From the NCBI GenBank assembly GCA_022770425.1, contig JALEHY010000047.1, forward strand, positions 1 through 52,672: a stretch of 52,672 nucleotides of DNA. The letters are read 5' to 3'. The position numbers and the translations under genes were made by a program. The notes beneath the pieces were generated by a model. It was not told the DNA's origin and did no database searches. It saw only the letters and a list, made by a program, of their open reading frames with translations. Shown here piece by piece: positions 1 to 7,800 of this stretch; position 1 is the stretch's first letter; each line of letters opens with the position of its first letter. This DNA is from Parvimonas sp. (GTDB lineage Bacteria > Bacillota > Clostridia > Tissierellales > Peptoniphilaceae).

Positions 1-144
1 AAATTTGTAAAATTTATTGAAGATAATAATTTTAAATTTTTAAAGTATGAATACTGGAAAGAATTTGATAAAAAAAATATTTTTGAAAATTTGAATACAA
101 TAAGTGAATTGGAAAAATTTAAAACGAAAAAAAGACTGAAATAA
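1..144 (+). CDS. C-terminal fragment, possibly MobA-like nucleotidyltransferase
   Basis: The window opens inside a reading frame (frame 1) of 47 codons ending in TAA at 142-144. The tail contains FENLNTISELEKF, which resembles the C-terminal NxNTxEEL segment of MobA/MocA-type molybdopterin nucleotidyltransferases. That resemblance is the only evidence, and the catalytic N-terminal half lies outside the window. It could be another NTP-transferase or something unrelated. A hairpin terminator follows at 266-303, so the gene probably ends its own transcription unit. Confidence 0.4.
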   Translation, partial: KFVKFIEDNNFKFLKYEYWKEFDKKNIFENLNTISELEKFKTKKRLK

Positions 145-265
145 AAATTTGAATAACGAAAATTTGAAGTATTATTTTTTAGAGATAATTGGAAAGACTT
201 TTTTAATTATTATATTTATTTTTGTTTTAGTGTATGATAATAAGAGGTGAAAGTTAAATAATTTT

Positions 266-303
266 AAACCGTTGTAAGTTCTCTTGATTTATAACGGTTT
301 TTT
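266..303 (+). terminator. Rho-independent terminator upstream of rny
   Basis: A 12-bp stem (266-277 with 289-300, one G-T pair) encloses an 11-nt loop and runs into a short T tract. It closes the transcription unit of the partial gene at the window start and precedes the rny promoter. Confidence 0.7.
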
Positions 304-306
304 AAA

Positions 307-335
307 TTGACAAAAAGCTAAAAAAGTTGTAAAAT
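307..335 (+). promoter_or_regulatory. Predicted sigma-A promoter of rny
   Basis: TTGACA at 307-312 and TAAAAT at 330-335 are separated by 17 bp. The predicted start lies about 80 nt before the rny start codon, so the message has a moderately long leader without an obvious structured element. Confidence 0.6.
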
Positions 336-423
336 AATAGTTGTGAGAAATCACATTTAATTTTAAGGAATAATGATTTGATAATTGTAACTTGAAAATT
401 GAATAAGAGGAGGTGTGAAACTA

Positions 424-1962
424 ATGCCAATTGAATTTTTATTAATACCTCTTCTCGCTTTAGTAGTGGGGCTTGCCGCAGGATATCTTTTCAGAAGATT
501 TGCATCTGAAAGACTTATAAACGGAGCCGAAAATCACGCAAAAAAGATTGTTGAAGATGCAATAAAAGAAGCCGAAACTAAGAAAAAAGAAAAATTAGTA
601 GAAGCAAAGGAGGAAGCTCATAAGCTTCGTCAGGAATGTGATAGAGAAAATAGAGAGAGAAGAAATGAAATTCAAAAGTTGGAACGTCGTTTAATTTCTA
701 AAGAGGAAAATTTGGATAAGAAAAATGAAAATTTAGATAAAAAGAACGAACGTTTGAATAATGAATTGAAAGCGTTAGAAATTAAAGAGTCAGAAATTGA
801 AAAATTAGTTGAAAAACAAAAAGAAGAATTGGAAAAAGTTGCTAATATGACACAAGCAGAGGCTAAAGAAATTATACTTGAAGATGTTAAACAAGACAGT
901 ATAAGAGAGGCTGCGAACATCATAAGAGAGATTGAACAAAAAGCCAAAGATGAGGCCGAAATTAAAGCAAGAAATATAATCGGTACTGCAATTCAAAGAT
1001 ATGCAGCAGACCATGTTGCCGAATCAACTGTTAGTGTTGTTTCTTTGCCTAATGATGAAATGAAAGGAAGAATAATCGGTAGGGAAGGAAGAAATATAAG
1101 AACTTTTGAAACTTTAACAGGAGTTGATTTAATTATTGATGATACTCCGGAAGCTGTTGTTTTATCTTCGTTCGATCCGGTTAGACGTGAAATCGCAAGA
1201 TTATCACTTGAAAAATTAATTAATGACGGAAGAATACATCCGGCGAGAATTGAAGAAATGATTGAAAAATCACGACAAGAAGTTGAAAACAGTATAAGGA
1301 TTGCAGGAGAGGATGCTTGTGATCAAACAAATATTCATGGGTTACACCCTGAATTGGTAAAACTTTTGGGAAGATTGAAGTACAGAACTTCATACGGTCA
1401 AAATGTTTTAAAACATTCGATAGAAGTTGCACATATGGCAGGAATGCTTGCTGCAGATATCGGAGCAGATATTAAAATTGCCAAGAGAGGCGGTTTGCTT
1501 CATGATATTGGAAAGGCAATAGATCATGAAATGGAAGGAAACCATGTTGAACTTGGTGTACAAATGGCTAAAAAATACAAGGAAAAAAGAGAAGTTATTC
1601 ATTGTATTGAGGCACATCATAATGATGTTGAGCCTTCAACGGTAGAAGCACTATTGGTTCAGGCATCGGATGCTATTTCAGCAGCTAAACCGGGTGCAAG
1701 AAGAGAGTCAATAGAAAATTATATTAAACGTTTAGAAAACCTTGAATCAATAGCAAATTCATTTGACGGAATAGAAAAATCTTTTGCAATTCAAGCAGGA
1801 CGTGAGATAAGAGTAATGGTTAAACCGGATGTTATAGATGAGGATAAGATGTTGCTTACTTCAAAAGAAATAATCAAGAAAATTCAAGATGAATTGGAAT
1901 ATCCGGGAACTATAAAAGTCAACTTGATAAGAGAAACAAGAGTTGTTGACTACGCAAAATAA
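424..1962 (+). CDS. rny: Ribonuclease Y
   Basis: RNase Y is the membrane-anchored endoribonuclease that starts decay and processing of many mRNAs in Firmicutes. The 512-residue product has the full family architecture: an N-terminal transmembrane helix (about residues 5-22), a long Lys/Glu-rich coiled coil (about 30-190), a KH domain with GRIIGREGRN (about 205-270), and an HD hydrolase domain with LLHDIGKA (about residue 359) followed by a conserved C-terminal region. Its length matches the usual 510-520 residues. An in-frame GTG at 415 is only one base from the AGGAGG at 408-413, so the ATG at 424 (10-nt spacer) is preferred. It is monocistronic between its own promoter and a terminator. The Bacillus downstream neighbours ymdB and spoVS are absent. 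Confidence 0.97.
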   Translation: MPIEFLLIPLLALVVGLAAGYLFRRFASERLINGAENHAKKIVEDAIKEAETKKKEKLVEAKEEAHKLRQECDRENRERRNEIQKLERRLISKEENLDKKNENLDKKNERLNNELKALEIKESEIEKLVEKQKEELEKVANMTQAEAKEIILEDVKQDSIREAANIIREIEQKAKDEAEIKARNIIGTAIQRYAADHVAESTVSVVSLPNDEMKGRIIGREGRNIRTFETLTGVDLIIDDTPEAVVLSSFDPVRREIARLSLEKLINDGRIHPARIEEMIEKSRQEVENSIRIAGEDACDQTNIHGLHPELVKLLGRLKYRTSYGQNVLKHSIEVAHMAGMLAADIGADIKIAKRGGLLHDIGKAIDHEMEGNHVELGVQMAKKYKEKREVIHCIEAHHNDVEPSTVEALLVQASDAISAAKPGARRESIENYIKRLENLESIANSFDGIEKSFAIQAGREIRVMVKPDVIDEDKMLLTSKEIIKKIQDELEYPGTIKVNLIRETRVVDYAK

Positions 1963-1972
1963 TTTTGAAAAT

Positions 1973-2008
1973 AAAGTACTTAGTATATTAATATTAAGTG
2001 CTTTTTTT
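1973..2008 (+). terminator. Terminator of rny
   Basis: A stem of about 13 bp (1973-1985 with 1992-2004, containing G-T pairs) is followed by a run of seven or more T. It lies 11 nt after the rny stop codon. Confidence 0.75.
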
Positions 2009-2167
2009 ATTTATATAAATTAGATATTGAGGGTTATTAAGTAAATTTAATATTTACCATTTTATGGCAATTAAATAAAAAAAGAAAATTGAAAAAATAA
2101 AGTATTTTAAAGATAAACAAAATAAGTAACTGTATAATAAAGTAGCTATATATTTTAACGGTTGGAC

Positions 2168-2196
2168 TTGAAAACGTTTCGTCTTTTTGATATAAT
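2168..2196 (+). promoter_or_regulatory. Predicted promoter of the small ORF/ABC exporter unit
   Basis: TTGAAA at 2168-2173 and TATAAT at 2191-2196 are separated by 17 bp. Just inside the spacer is the palindrome GAAAACGTTTC (2170-2180), whose left half resembles a catabolite-response (cre) site, but the right half does not fit, so regulation through it is only a possibility. Confidence 0.6.
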
Positions 2197-2236
2197 GAGG
2201 CTGTCAGCACAGAGTAAATAGGGAGGAGATTGTTGT

Positions 2237-2320
2237 ATGATTTTTAAAGTAGATATCCAATTGTATTTTAAATTTTTAGAATACTTAGAGAATAGAGGTT
2301 TTATCGAGTATGAAGAATAA
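2237..2320 (+). CDS. 27-residue small ORF overlapping the ABC exporter start
   Basis: A 27-codon frame begins with ATG at 2237 and has an excellent ribosome binding site, GGGAGGAG at 2221-2228, with an 8-nt spacer. Its stop codon at 2318-2320 overlaps the first codons of the exporter gene, which starts at 2310 and has only a weak GAGG of its own. The peptide is acidic and aromatic, ending in GFIEYEE, with no leader-peptide double-Gly motif and no Cys. It may be a translational coupler or leader peptide; a substrate or precursor role for the exporter is possible but unsupported. I do not recognise it. Confidence 0.45.
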   Translation: MIFKVDIQLYFKFLEYLENRGFIEYEE

Positions 2321-3950
2321 TAATTTTGTAAAATATAAAAAATTAATTTCTTATATAGGTCCATATAAGAAAAAAAGAATATTTGTTACTTTTTTAAGCG
2401 CTTTATCTACAATTGTTTCTGCTATAATTCCTTTTATTTTAGGAACTTTGATAGATAAAGTACAGACTAATCAACCGTTAAAAAATATTATACAGTATGC
2501 TTTATTTATTTCGTTAATTGGAATGTTAAATATATTTTTGAATTCTTTACAAAATTATAAATGGCATGTTTTCAAAGTTGAATTTACAGATTATTTTAGA
2601 AGTTTAATGGTTAGTAGTTTTTTTAAAAAGAAAACTGAATATTGTAAAAAGAATTATGAAGATTTAAGTTCGAGGATTTTACAAGATACAGAGATTATTT
2701 CTAAAGATATATCCGTCGGCTTTCCAATGCTATTTTTAAATATGCTAAATTTAGGGTTGGTTATGTTTTTTATGGTTAGAATGTCAATTAAACTAACTTT
2801 GGTAGTTCTTTTTGTAGTTCCTATTTTTACTGTTTTCTTTGGAATAATGCAAAATTCGGTACAGTCAAACAGTATTAGGGAAAGAGAAGAATTTTCTAAT
2901 CTTACTGAAAGTGTTAAAGAATATATTGACGGAATTTTCCAAATTAAAATATTTAAAAAGGAGTTATTCTTTTTAAATAAATTTAAGGAAAATATTAAAA
3001 TATATGAAAAATATTTAAAAAAGATGAAATTATTTACTGCTGTTGGATATGGGATTATGAATGTTACTGTTATAATGTTACCGATTATAATTTTGATACT
3101 TGGAGCTATAGATGTTCATTCAGGAAAACTTACTTTAGGTAATCTATTTTCATTTTATTTCTATTTGAGTTTCATTTACGAACCAATGCAAAATTTGACT
3201 AACTGGTTTACAAATATTCAAATATCTCTGGGAATGTCAGATAGAATTATAAACTTTTTAGAAGAAGATATCGAAGATATAACAGTTGGAGAAGAAATTT
3301 CTAAAGTAAACGAAATACAAATTAAAAATCTGTCTTTTTCTTATGATGGGAAACAAGATGTGTTAAAAAATATAAATTTTGATTTACAAAAAGGAGATAT
3401 TGTTGGAGTTATTGGTTCATCAGGAAGCGGAAAGAGTACGTTAATCGATATTCTTTTAAAGTTTTGGAGTAATTATAGTGGTAGTATACTTATTGACGGA
3501 AAGGAATTAAAAAATATTTCTAAAGACAGTTACTATAATTTAGTTTCATATTTGGAACAAAATACGTTTTTATTTAGAGGGAATCTAAAAGAAAATATAA
3601 CATTAGGAAATTTAGATGACGAAAAATTTTTTAACTCCATAAATTTGTCTAAAGTTGATAAATTTTTAAAGGATAATGTTACTTATGAATTTGATATTGA
3701 GAGTAACGGTAAAAATGTTTCGGGTGGTGAAAAGCAGAGGATATCTCTTGCAAGAAGTATATACAAAGATTCTGATTTGTTGATTTTAGATGAATTTACA
3801 TCTGCTCTTGATACTGAGCTGGAAAAAGAAATTGTAGAAAATATAAAAGAAATAAGCAAAGATAAAATAATTTTAATTATTACACATAGAAAAGAACCGT
3901 TGTCAATTTGTAACAAAATCTTAAATATGGAAAATTTTAAATCATCATAA
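2310..3950 (+). CDS. ABC exporter, fused permease and ATPase
   Basis: The 546-residue product has a type-IV exporter layout: six predicted transmembrane helices (about residues 18-300) and a C-terminal nucleotide-binding domain. Visible ATPase motifs are Walker A GSSGSGKST (about 371-379), a Q-loop, signature NVSGGEKQR, Walker B LLILDEF and H-loop ITHRK. Walker B is followed by F rather than the common A or P, a mild oddity. Such proteins (MsbA/MdlB/LmrA class) form homo- or heterodimers in the membrane and export lipids, drugs or peptides; no partner half-transporter is adjacent, which favours a homodimer. It lacks an N-terminal C39 peptidase, so it is not a leader-cleaving bacteriocin exporter. 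Substrate unknown. Its start overlaps a 27-codon ORF that may couple translation. Confidence 0.9.
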   Translation: MKNNNFVKYKKLISYIGPYKKKRIFVTFLSALSTIVSAIIPFILGTLIDKVQTNQPLKNIIQYALFISLIGMLNIFLNSLQNYKWHVFKVEFTDYFRSLMVSSFFKKKTEYCKKNYEDLSSRILQDTEIISKDISVGFPMLFLNMLNLGLVMFFMVRMSIKLTLVVLFVVPIFTVFFGIMQNSVQSNSIREREEFSNLTESVKEYIDGIFQIKIFKKELFFLNKFKENIKIYEKYLKKMKLFTAVGYGIMNVTVIMLPIIILILGAIDVHSGKLTLGNLFSFYFYLSFIYEPMQNLTNWFTNIQISLGMSDRIINFLEEDIEDITVGEEISKVNEIQIKNLSFSYDGKQDVLKNINFDLQKGDIVGVIGSSGSGKSTLIDILLKFWSNYSGSILIDGKELKNISKDSYYNLVSYLEQNTFLFRGNLKENITLGNLDDEKFFNSINLSKVDKFLKDNVTYEFDIESNGKNVSGGEKQRISLARSIYKDSDLLILDEFTSALDTELEKEIVENIKEISKDKIILIITHRKEPLSICNKILNMENFKSS

Positions 3951-4083
3951 ATAAGTATAAATTGCAAAAATAAATTAACAACGAGAAAAAATATTTAAAC
4001 GTGTCATATAATGGATTGCTGTTTCTTTGTTAATGTTTTTAAACTTGTGTTAAATATTTTAAGTTTTGTGTTGAAATTATTAT

Positions 4084-4154
4084 ACATCTCATTGAAGGTT
4101 CTTTCTTAGTTTTTGTATTTAATTACTATTTTTACCTCTTTGAGATGTTTTTTT
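4084..4154 (+). terminator. Possible terminator after the ABC exporter
   Basis: ACATCTCA at 4084-4091 pairs with TGAGATGT at 4141-4148, followed by a T run to 4154. The loop is about 49 nt, with some extra pairing (AGG with CCT), so this is a weak candidate. The rest of 3951-4174 holds no gene that I can see. Confidence 0.4.
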
Positions 4155-4174
4155 AGTTTATGGCATTTAGAGCG

Positions 4175-4203
4175 TTGAAAAAATTTTTTTAGAGTGATAT
4201 AAT
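4175..4203 (+). promoter_or_regulatory. Predicted promoter of the 95-residue membrane protein
   Basis: TTGAAA at 4175-4180 and TATAAT at 4198-4203 have a 17-bp spacer. The AAAGGAG ribosome site follows at 4227-4232, giving a short leader of about 30 nt. Confidence 0.7.
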
Positions 4204-4239
4204 TAAATTGATAATATTAATTATTAAAGGAGTGTTTTT

Positions 4240-4527
4240 ATGAAAGAAAATAAAGGAGAAGTTAGTTTTTTAATCTATATGCTAATGATTAGTTGTAACA
4301 TTGTGGTTTCTGCCTTGTTTAAAATTTTTAAGGGAGAAAGTATCTTGTCTGTATTTAATATGCTTTTGTTGGCGTCACCGCTTTTTGCTTTATCGGTAAT
4401 TTTATTTTATTTTTTTAATGGGAAATCCTTTAAACCATTGTCATACGATAAATGTTTTTTAATTTGGTTTGTAATGCTTGTTCTTGTTTTATTGATTGCA
4501 ATGGGTTCATCTTTTATTTATAAATAG
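4240..4527 (+). CDS. Small hypothetical membrane protein, three helices
   Basis: The 95-residue product has three hydrophobic segments (about residues 9-28, 36-58 and 71-93) joined by short polar loops, and ends with a few polar residues. AAAGGAG at 4227-4232 is 7 nt from the ATG, and a good promoter lies directly upstream, so it is very likely expressed as a single-gene unit. I do not recognise a family and no catalytic motif is visible. It stands between an exporter gene and the HIT gene, each with its own promoter, so context gives no functional hint. Confidence 0.75.
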   Translation: MKENKGEVSFLIYMLMISCNIVVSALFKIFKGESILSVFNMLLLASPLFALSVILFYFFNGKSFKPLSYDKCFLIWFVMLVLVLLIAMGSSFIYK

Positions 4528-4553
4528 ATTAATGTCATATTTTTAAAGATTTA

Positions 4554-4582
4554 TTTACTTAAAATATTATTTGTGATATAAT
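4554..4582 (+). promoter_or_regulatory. Predicted promoter of the HIT gene
   Basis: TTTACT at 4554-4559 (a weak -35) and TATAAT at 4577-4582 with 17 bp between them; the -10 is preceded by TGA, giving an extended -10. Confidence 0.5.
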
Positions 4583-4683
4583 ATTTTCGGACTTGTTTTT
4601 ATAGAAATTTAAGGTTATTTAATTGTAATAACTTAAATTTGATTATAATAAGTTATATATGTTTGCAGTTGGAGGTGAGTAGA

Positions 4684-5025
4684 TTGGATTGTATTTTTTG
4701 TAAAATTGTCAGTGGAGAGATTCCGTCTGAAAAAATTTATGAAGATGAGGATATTGTTGCATTTAATGATTTGTCACCTCAAGCGCCTGTACATTTTTTG
4801 GTTATTCCTAAAAAACATATAGAATCTTGTAATTTTTTGGATGAAGAAAACAGTAAAATAATCGGAAAAATTTATCTCAAAATTTCGCAATTAGCTAAAG
4901 AAATGGGTTTTTCTGACAATGGATACCGTGTGATTAATAACTGTAATGAAGACGGAGGACAAACTGTTAAGCATATACATTTTCACGTGTTGGCGGGCAG
5001 AAGTCTTAATTGGCCGCCGGGTTAA
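4684..5025 (+). CDS. HIT family nucleotide hydrolase/transferase
   Basis: This 113-residue protein is a histidine-triad (HINT/Hit) protein of the HIT superfamily, which hydrolyses or transfers nucleoside phosphoramidates and dinucleotides. The N-terminal CxxC (DCIFCKI) typical of bacterial HinT-like zinc-binding members and the catalytic HIHFHVLAG triad near residue 99 are both present, and the C terminus WPPG is close to the family end. The frame extends upstream to 4639, but GGAGGTGA at 4671-4678 points to the TTG at 4684, five bases away, and places the conserved DCIFC at the N terminus. It probably acts in the cytosol. rpsU follows from its own promoter, an arrangement often seen in clostridia. 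Confidence 0.93.
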   Translation: MDCIFCKIVSGEIPSEKIYEDEDIVAFNDLSPQAPVHFLVIPKKHIESCNFLDEENSKIIGKIYLKISQLAKEMGFSDNGYRVINNCNEDGGQTVKHIHFHVLAGRSLNWPPG

Positions 5026-5078
5026 AATTAAAATTCGGTATTATTTTAAAAATTTGTTAAAAATTAGATATTAATAAC

Positions 5079-5107
5079 TTGAAATTATATTAATTTTGTT
5101 GTATAAT
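5079..5107 (+). promoter_or_regulatory. Predicted promoter of rpsU
   Basis: TTGAAA at 5079-5084, 17-bp spacer, TATAAT at 5102-5107; transcription would start about 45 nt before the rpsU start codon. Confidence 0.7.
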
Positions 5108-5160
5108 ATGTTTGATTATTTCTCAAACAGAATTTTTCTGTAAAAGAGAGGGGGGATATC

Positions 5161-5340
5161 ATGGCAGAGATTAGAGTTGGCGAAAACGAGTCTTTAGACA
5201 ATGCGTTGAAAAGATTTAAAAGACAATGTGCACGTGCTGGAGTGCTTTCAGAATATAGAAAAAGAGAACATTATGAAAAGCCAAGTGTAAAGAGAAAGAA
5301 AAAATCTGAGGCAGCAAGAAGAAAAAAGAAAAAATTCTAA
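5161..5340 (+). CDS. rpsU: 30S ribosomal protein S21
   Basis: The frame encodes 59 residues beginning MAEIRVGENESLDNALKRFK and ending in a Lys/Arg-rich tail (RKKKKF), a textbook bS21. It binds the 16S rRNA 3' region on the small-subunit platform. Length matches the 57-60 residues usual in Firmicutes. GAGGGGGG at 5147-5154 gives a strong ribosome site. The gene is flanked by its own promoter and by a terminator 40 nt after the stop, so it is a single-gene unit next to the HIT gene. Confidence 0.98.
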   Translation: MAEIRVGENESLDNALKRFKRQCARAGVLSEYRKREHYEKPSVKRKKKSEAARRKKKKF

Positions 5341-5379
5341 TTTAACTTTCGGCTGTTGTTTTAAAGTTGAAAAAGTATT

Positions 5380-5408
5380 AAAGGTCTTTATTTATAAAGG
5401 CTTTTTTT
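5380..5408 (+). terminator. Terminator of rpsU
   Basis: A stem of about 10 bp with one bulge (5380-5390 with 5394-5404) is followed by a T run to 5408. Confidence 0.8.
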
Positions 5409-5541
5409 ATTGTCTGATTTTATTTTGGTTTTTAAAACAGAATTTCAAAGTGTACATATTTTAAAATTTTCATTTTATTCTATAAAATGAAAAGGTAAAT
5501 AACTATTTAATTTTATCATATTTTTTATAAAAACATAAGAA

Positions 5542-5572
5542 TTGACAATTATTATTATTATTATGATATAAT
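5542..5572 (+). promoter_or_regulatory. Predicted promoter of the secreted 220-residue protein
   Basis: Consensus TTGACA at 5542-5547 and TATAAT at 5567-5572 with an extended -10 (TGA before the hexamer). The 19-bp spacer is long and consists of an ATT trinucleotide tract (about 5548-5562), so its length could vary between strains and change promoter strength. Confidence 0.65.
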
Positions 5573-5629
5573 ATATTATAATATATTTAACAGTTGCAAC
5601 TGAAATTTAATTAAGGAGATTTGTAAATT

Positions 5630-6292
5630 ATGAAACCTATGAAATTTAAACATATTTTTTCGTTTTTTCTTGCGTTTGTATTAATGTTTTGTTCAGGTTG
5701 CATAAAAATAAATGCCTATGAAAAAAACTTTGATTCAATAGAAAATGATTTATACGAAGAAAAATTGATAAACGAAAGTTTGAACAGATATTTAAACAAA
5801 GATAAAAGTTTAAATGTAGTTAAAGATGCCAAAGGTAATGATAAGATAATAGTAAACGCCAGAATTACCATAACAAATATAGGATATATGCATAATGATT
5901 ACAGTTTAAACCGGATTTCTCCAATACTTGCAGTTAGGGGAGAGAATGTGTCGTATAACGGAACAGTAACAAAACCTGCTGTTAGGTTAAGTGACGGTGT
6001 ATATGCTCCAAAAGACAGATCTGAAAATATAAAATTTTCAGTTTCCGGAAGTTTTTCTTATGAAATATCCGGGAACTTTGGTGTAAATTTTGAACTGTTT
6101 AAATCAGAATTAGGCGGATCAATAAGAAAAACTTACACACAAAATACAACCGCTGAATATACTGTTAGCAAAAATAAACTTGGAATAGTGTATGGAATAA
6201 GAGTTTATGATGAATATAAGTACAGTGGTTGGATTAGAAAAGGCACACTGTTATCTCCTTCTCATTTTAATATGTTTTTAGTAGAAAGATAA
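5630..6292 (+). CDS. Secreted beta-rich protein of unknown function
   Basis: The 220-residue product starts with a Lys-rich N terminus and a hydrophobic signal core (residues 8-24). A Cys follows in FCSGC, but the lipobox is imperfect because a Cys, not Leu/Val/Ile, sits at -3; signal peptidase I cleavage after INA (near residue 29) is an alternative. From about residue 60 it is Ser/Thr/Asn-rich with a clear alternation of polar and non-polar residues, strongest in about residues 140-190, and no Cys. Such alternation is seen in amphipathic beta-hairpins, including those of aerolysin-type proteins, but this is only suggestive. It has its own promoter and terminator. I do not recognise a family. 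Confidence 0.75.
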   Translation: MKPMKFKHIFSFFLAFVLMFCSGCIKINAYEKNFDSIENDLYEEKLINESLNRYLNKDKSLNVVKDAKGNDKIIVNARITITNIGYMHNDYSLNRISPILAVRGENVSYNGTVTKPAVRLSDGVYAPKDRSENIKFSVSGSFSYEISGNFGVNFELFKSELGGSIRKTYTQNTTAEYTVSKNKLGIVYGIRVYDEYKYSGWIRKGTLLSPSHFNMFLVER

Positions 6293-6314
6293 TTTAAGAA
6301 TATTAGTAAAATTT

Positions 6315-6369
6315 AAAAAAATCCATAAATATTTTGTAACACAGACACATTGTATTTACGGATTTTTTT
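6315..6369. terminator. Terminator between the secreted protein gene and tmcAL
   Basis: A stem of about 17 bp with one mismatch (6315-6331 with 6353-6369) has A runs on the left and T runs on the right, so it could work in both directions. The gene on the right converges on it from the minus strand, although its stop at 6504 is 135 nt away. Confidence 0.75.
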
Positions 6370-6503
6370 ATTTTAGGTTAAGATGCGACAGCAATATTTC
6401 AAATTTCAAAAATTCCTTTTGAAATTTACTGTTTTAATTTTCGGATTTTAAATTTTACGGTACATTGTTTTATAAATTATATAATAAAAACAGAACAAAA
6501 GGT

Positions 6504-7712
6504 CTATTTTACAAATAAGTAATTAAATTTTTCATTTTGGTTTTGGTTTGTAAATAGTTTGTATGTTTTTCTCGATTTTTCTTCAAGTTTAAAGATTTTT
6601 TTTCCGTTTTCCGACAATTTTTTATAATCTTTGGATTTTGATATTATCTTTATATCAGAGTTTTCTTTTATTTTTTTTAACAATTCTCTTCCGGTGTCGT
6701 TAAAAGCCAAAACTTTTATATATTCTGCTTTTTTATCGAATAAGCTCTTTTCTTCTTGTCCTACATTAAGTAAATAGTTGTATATAAATCTTTTTATGCG
6801 GACTTTTTTGTACCTTTTGCTTTGTATTTTTTCTGCTAATTGTTCTACGGATTCGCAATCAAAAGCATTATTTTTTAGCAGATTAAAAAAACCATTTTCG
6901 TAATTTACAATATTTTCATAAACTTCGGTATCTTGTAATAATTTATATTTTAAAATTTGCATTATTTTTTTTTCGTCAGGTAAAATTTTTTGTTTAATTG
7001 CATTTTCTATACAATAAACAGTATGCTTGTCCAATGACTTATCTATCAAATTAAACTTATTTTCAAATATTGCCTTTCGGATGGCACTTGCACTTAATTG
7101 CTTATCGGAGTGATAATCTTCCGAGTTGTAGCTTTGTCCTGTTCTTTTTATCGGATAAGGTAATATTTTGGATTTTGTTTTAATTAAGTTTTTAATATAT
7201 TCTATTGAAAGTATATTATTTGAAATAAAAAAATCATCATCTATTCTAATTTTTTTATATTTTTTTGAAACTTCCAAACACGCATTTTTATATGCAACGG
7301 CATAACTGTTTCCGTTTTTCATTTGAGTATTTATAAGTTTATCGATTTCATCTTTAAATTCAATTTGAAAATTTGCTATATCAGATAACAACTTTTCTTC
7401 TTTACATTCGAATCCGAATGACAATCTGTCGATTATATTGATTTCATTTAAAATTTTTATGGCTCCGTTTGCAAAAATTTCCGCACTTTGTAAGCTAAAA
7501 TAATAGGGAAGTTCAATTATCAGATCGGCGCCGTTTTTCACAGCCGTTTTTGCTCTTTCGTATTTGTCCAAAACGGAACATTCGCCTCTTTGAACAAAAT
7601 CTCCGCTCATAATGATTACAATTTGTGCATTTTTATTTTTTTTAATTTCATTAATTTGATATTTATGTCCGAGATGAAAAGGATTATATTCTGCGATTAT
7701 CCCAAAAATCAT
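6504..7712 (-). CDS. tmcAL: tRNA(Met) cytidine acetate ligase
   Basis: This 402-residue protein matches the TmcAL (formerly YlbM) family, which uses ATP and acetate to make N4-acetylcytidine at the wobble position of elongator tRNA-Met. The N terminus GIIAEYNPFHLGHKYQI carries the nucleotidyltransferase HxGH motif, followed by MSGDFVQRGE (about residues 35-44) and the SASAIRKAI motif near residue 210. Length matches the usual 390-410. AGGAG stands 7 nt before the ATG. It lies downstream of murC, 88 nt away, with a hairpin between them; read-through from murC or a weak promoter of its own is needed. Confidence 0.95.
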   Translation of the reverse strand: MIFGIIAEYNPFHLGHKYQINEIKKNKNAQIVIIMSGDFVQRGECSVLDKYERAKTAVKNGADLIIELPYYFSLQSAEIFANGAIKILNEINIIDRLSFGFECKEEKLLSDIANFQIEFKDEIDKLINTQMKNGNSYAVAYKNACLEVSKKYKKIRIDDDFFISNNILSIEYIKNLIKTKSKILPYPIKRTGQSYNSEDYHSDKQLSASAIRKAIFENKFNLIDKSLDKHTVYCIENAIKQKILPDEKKIMQILKYKLLQDTEVYENIVNYENGFFNLLKNNAFDCESVEQLAEKIQSKRYKKVRIKRFIYNYLLNVGQEEKSLFDKKAEYIKVLAFNDTGRELLKKIKENSDIKIISKSKDYKKLSENGKKIFKLEEKSRKTYKLFTNQNQNEKFNYLFVK

Positions 7713-7753
7713 AATTTTCTCCTAAGTTTTAAGTTTTTTTATTATTATAACAA

Positions 7754-7780
7754 AAAAATCTTAGAAATTCTAAGATTTTT
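7754..7780 (-). terminator. Terminator of murC (possible attenuator before tmcAL)
   Basis: A perfect 13-bp inverted repeat with one central base (7754-7766, 7768-7780); the T run follows on the minus strand (7752-7758). It lies 21 nt past the murC stop codon and 41 nt before the tmcAL start, with no convincing promoter in between. Confidence 0.75.
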
Positions 7781-7800
7781 AAATTTTGTAATTTTTAGAA

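Noticed and set aside
2169..2182. cre-like catabolite-control box in the exporter promoter
   Set aside because: Only the left half fits the consensus; the right half differs at three positions.
4007..4154. Possible small RNA between a TATAAT at 4007 and the hairpin at 4148
   Set aside because: No -35 box at a sensible distance and the terminator loop is too long; nothing else supports a transcript.
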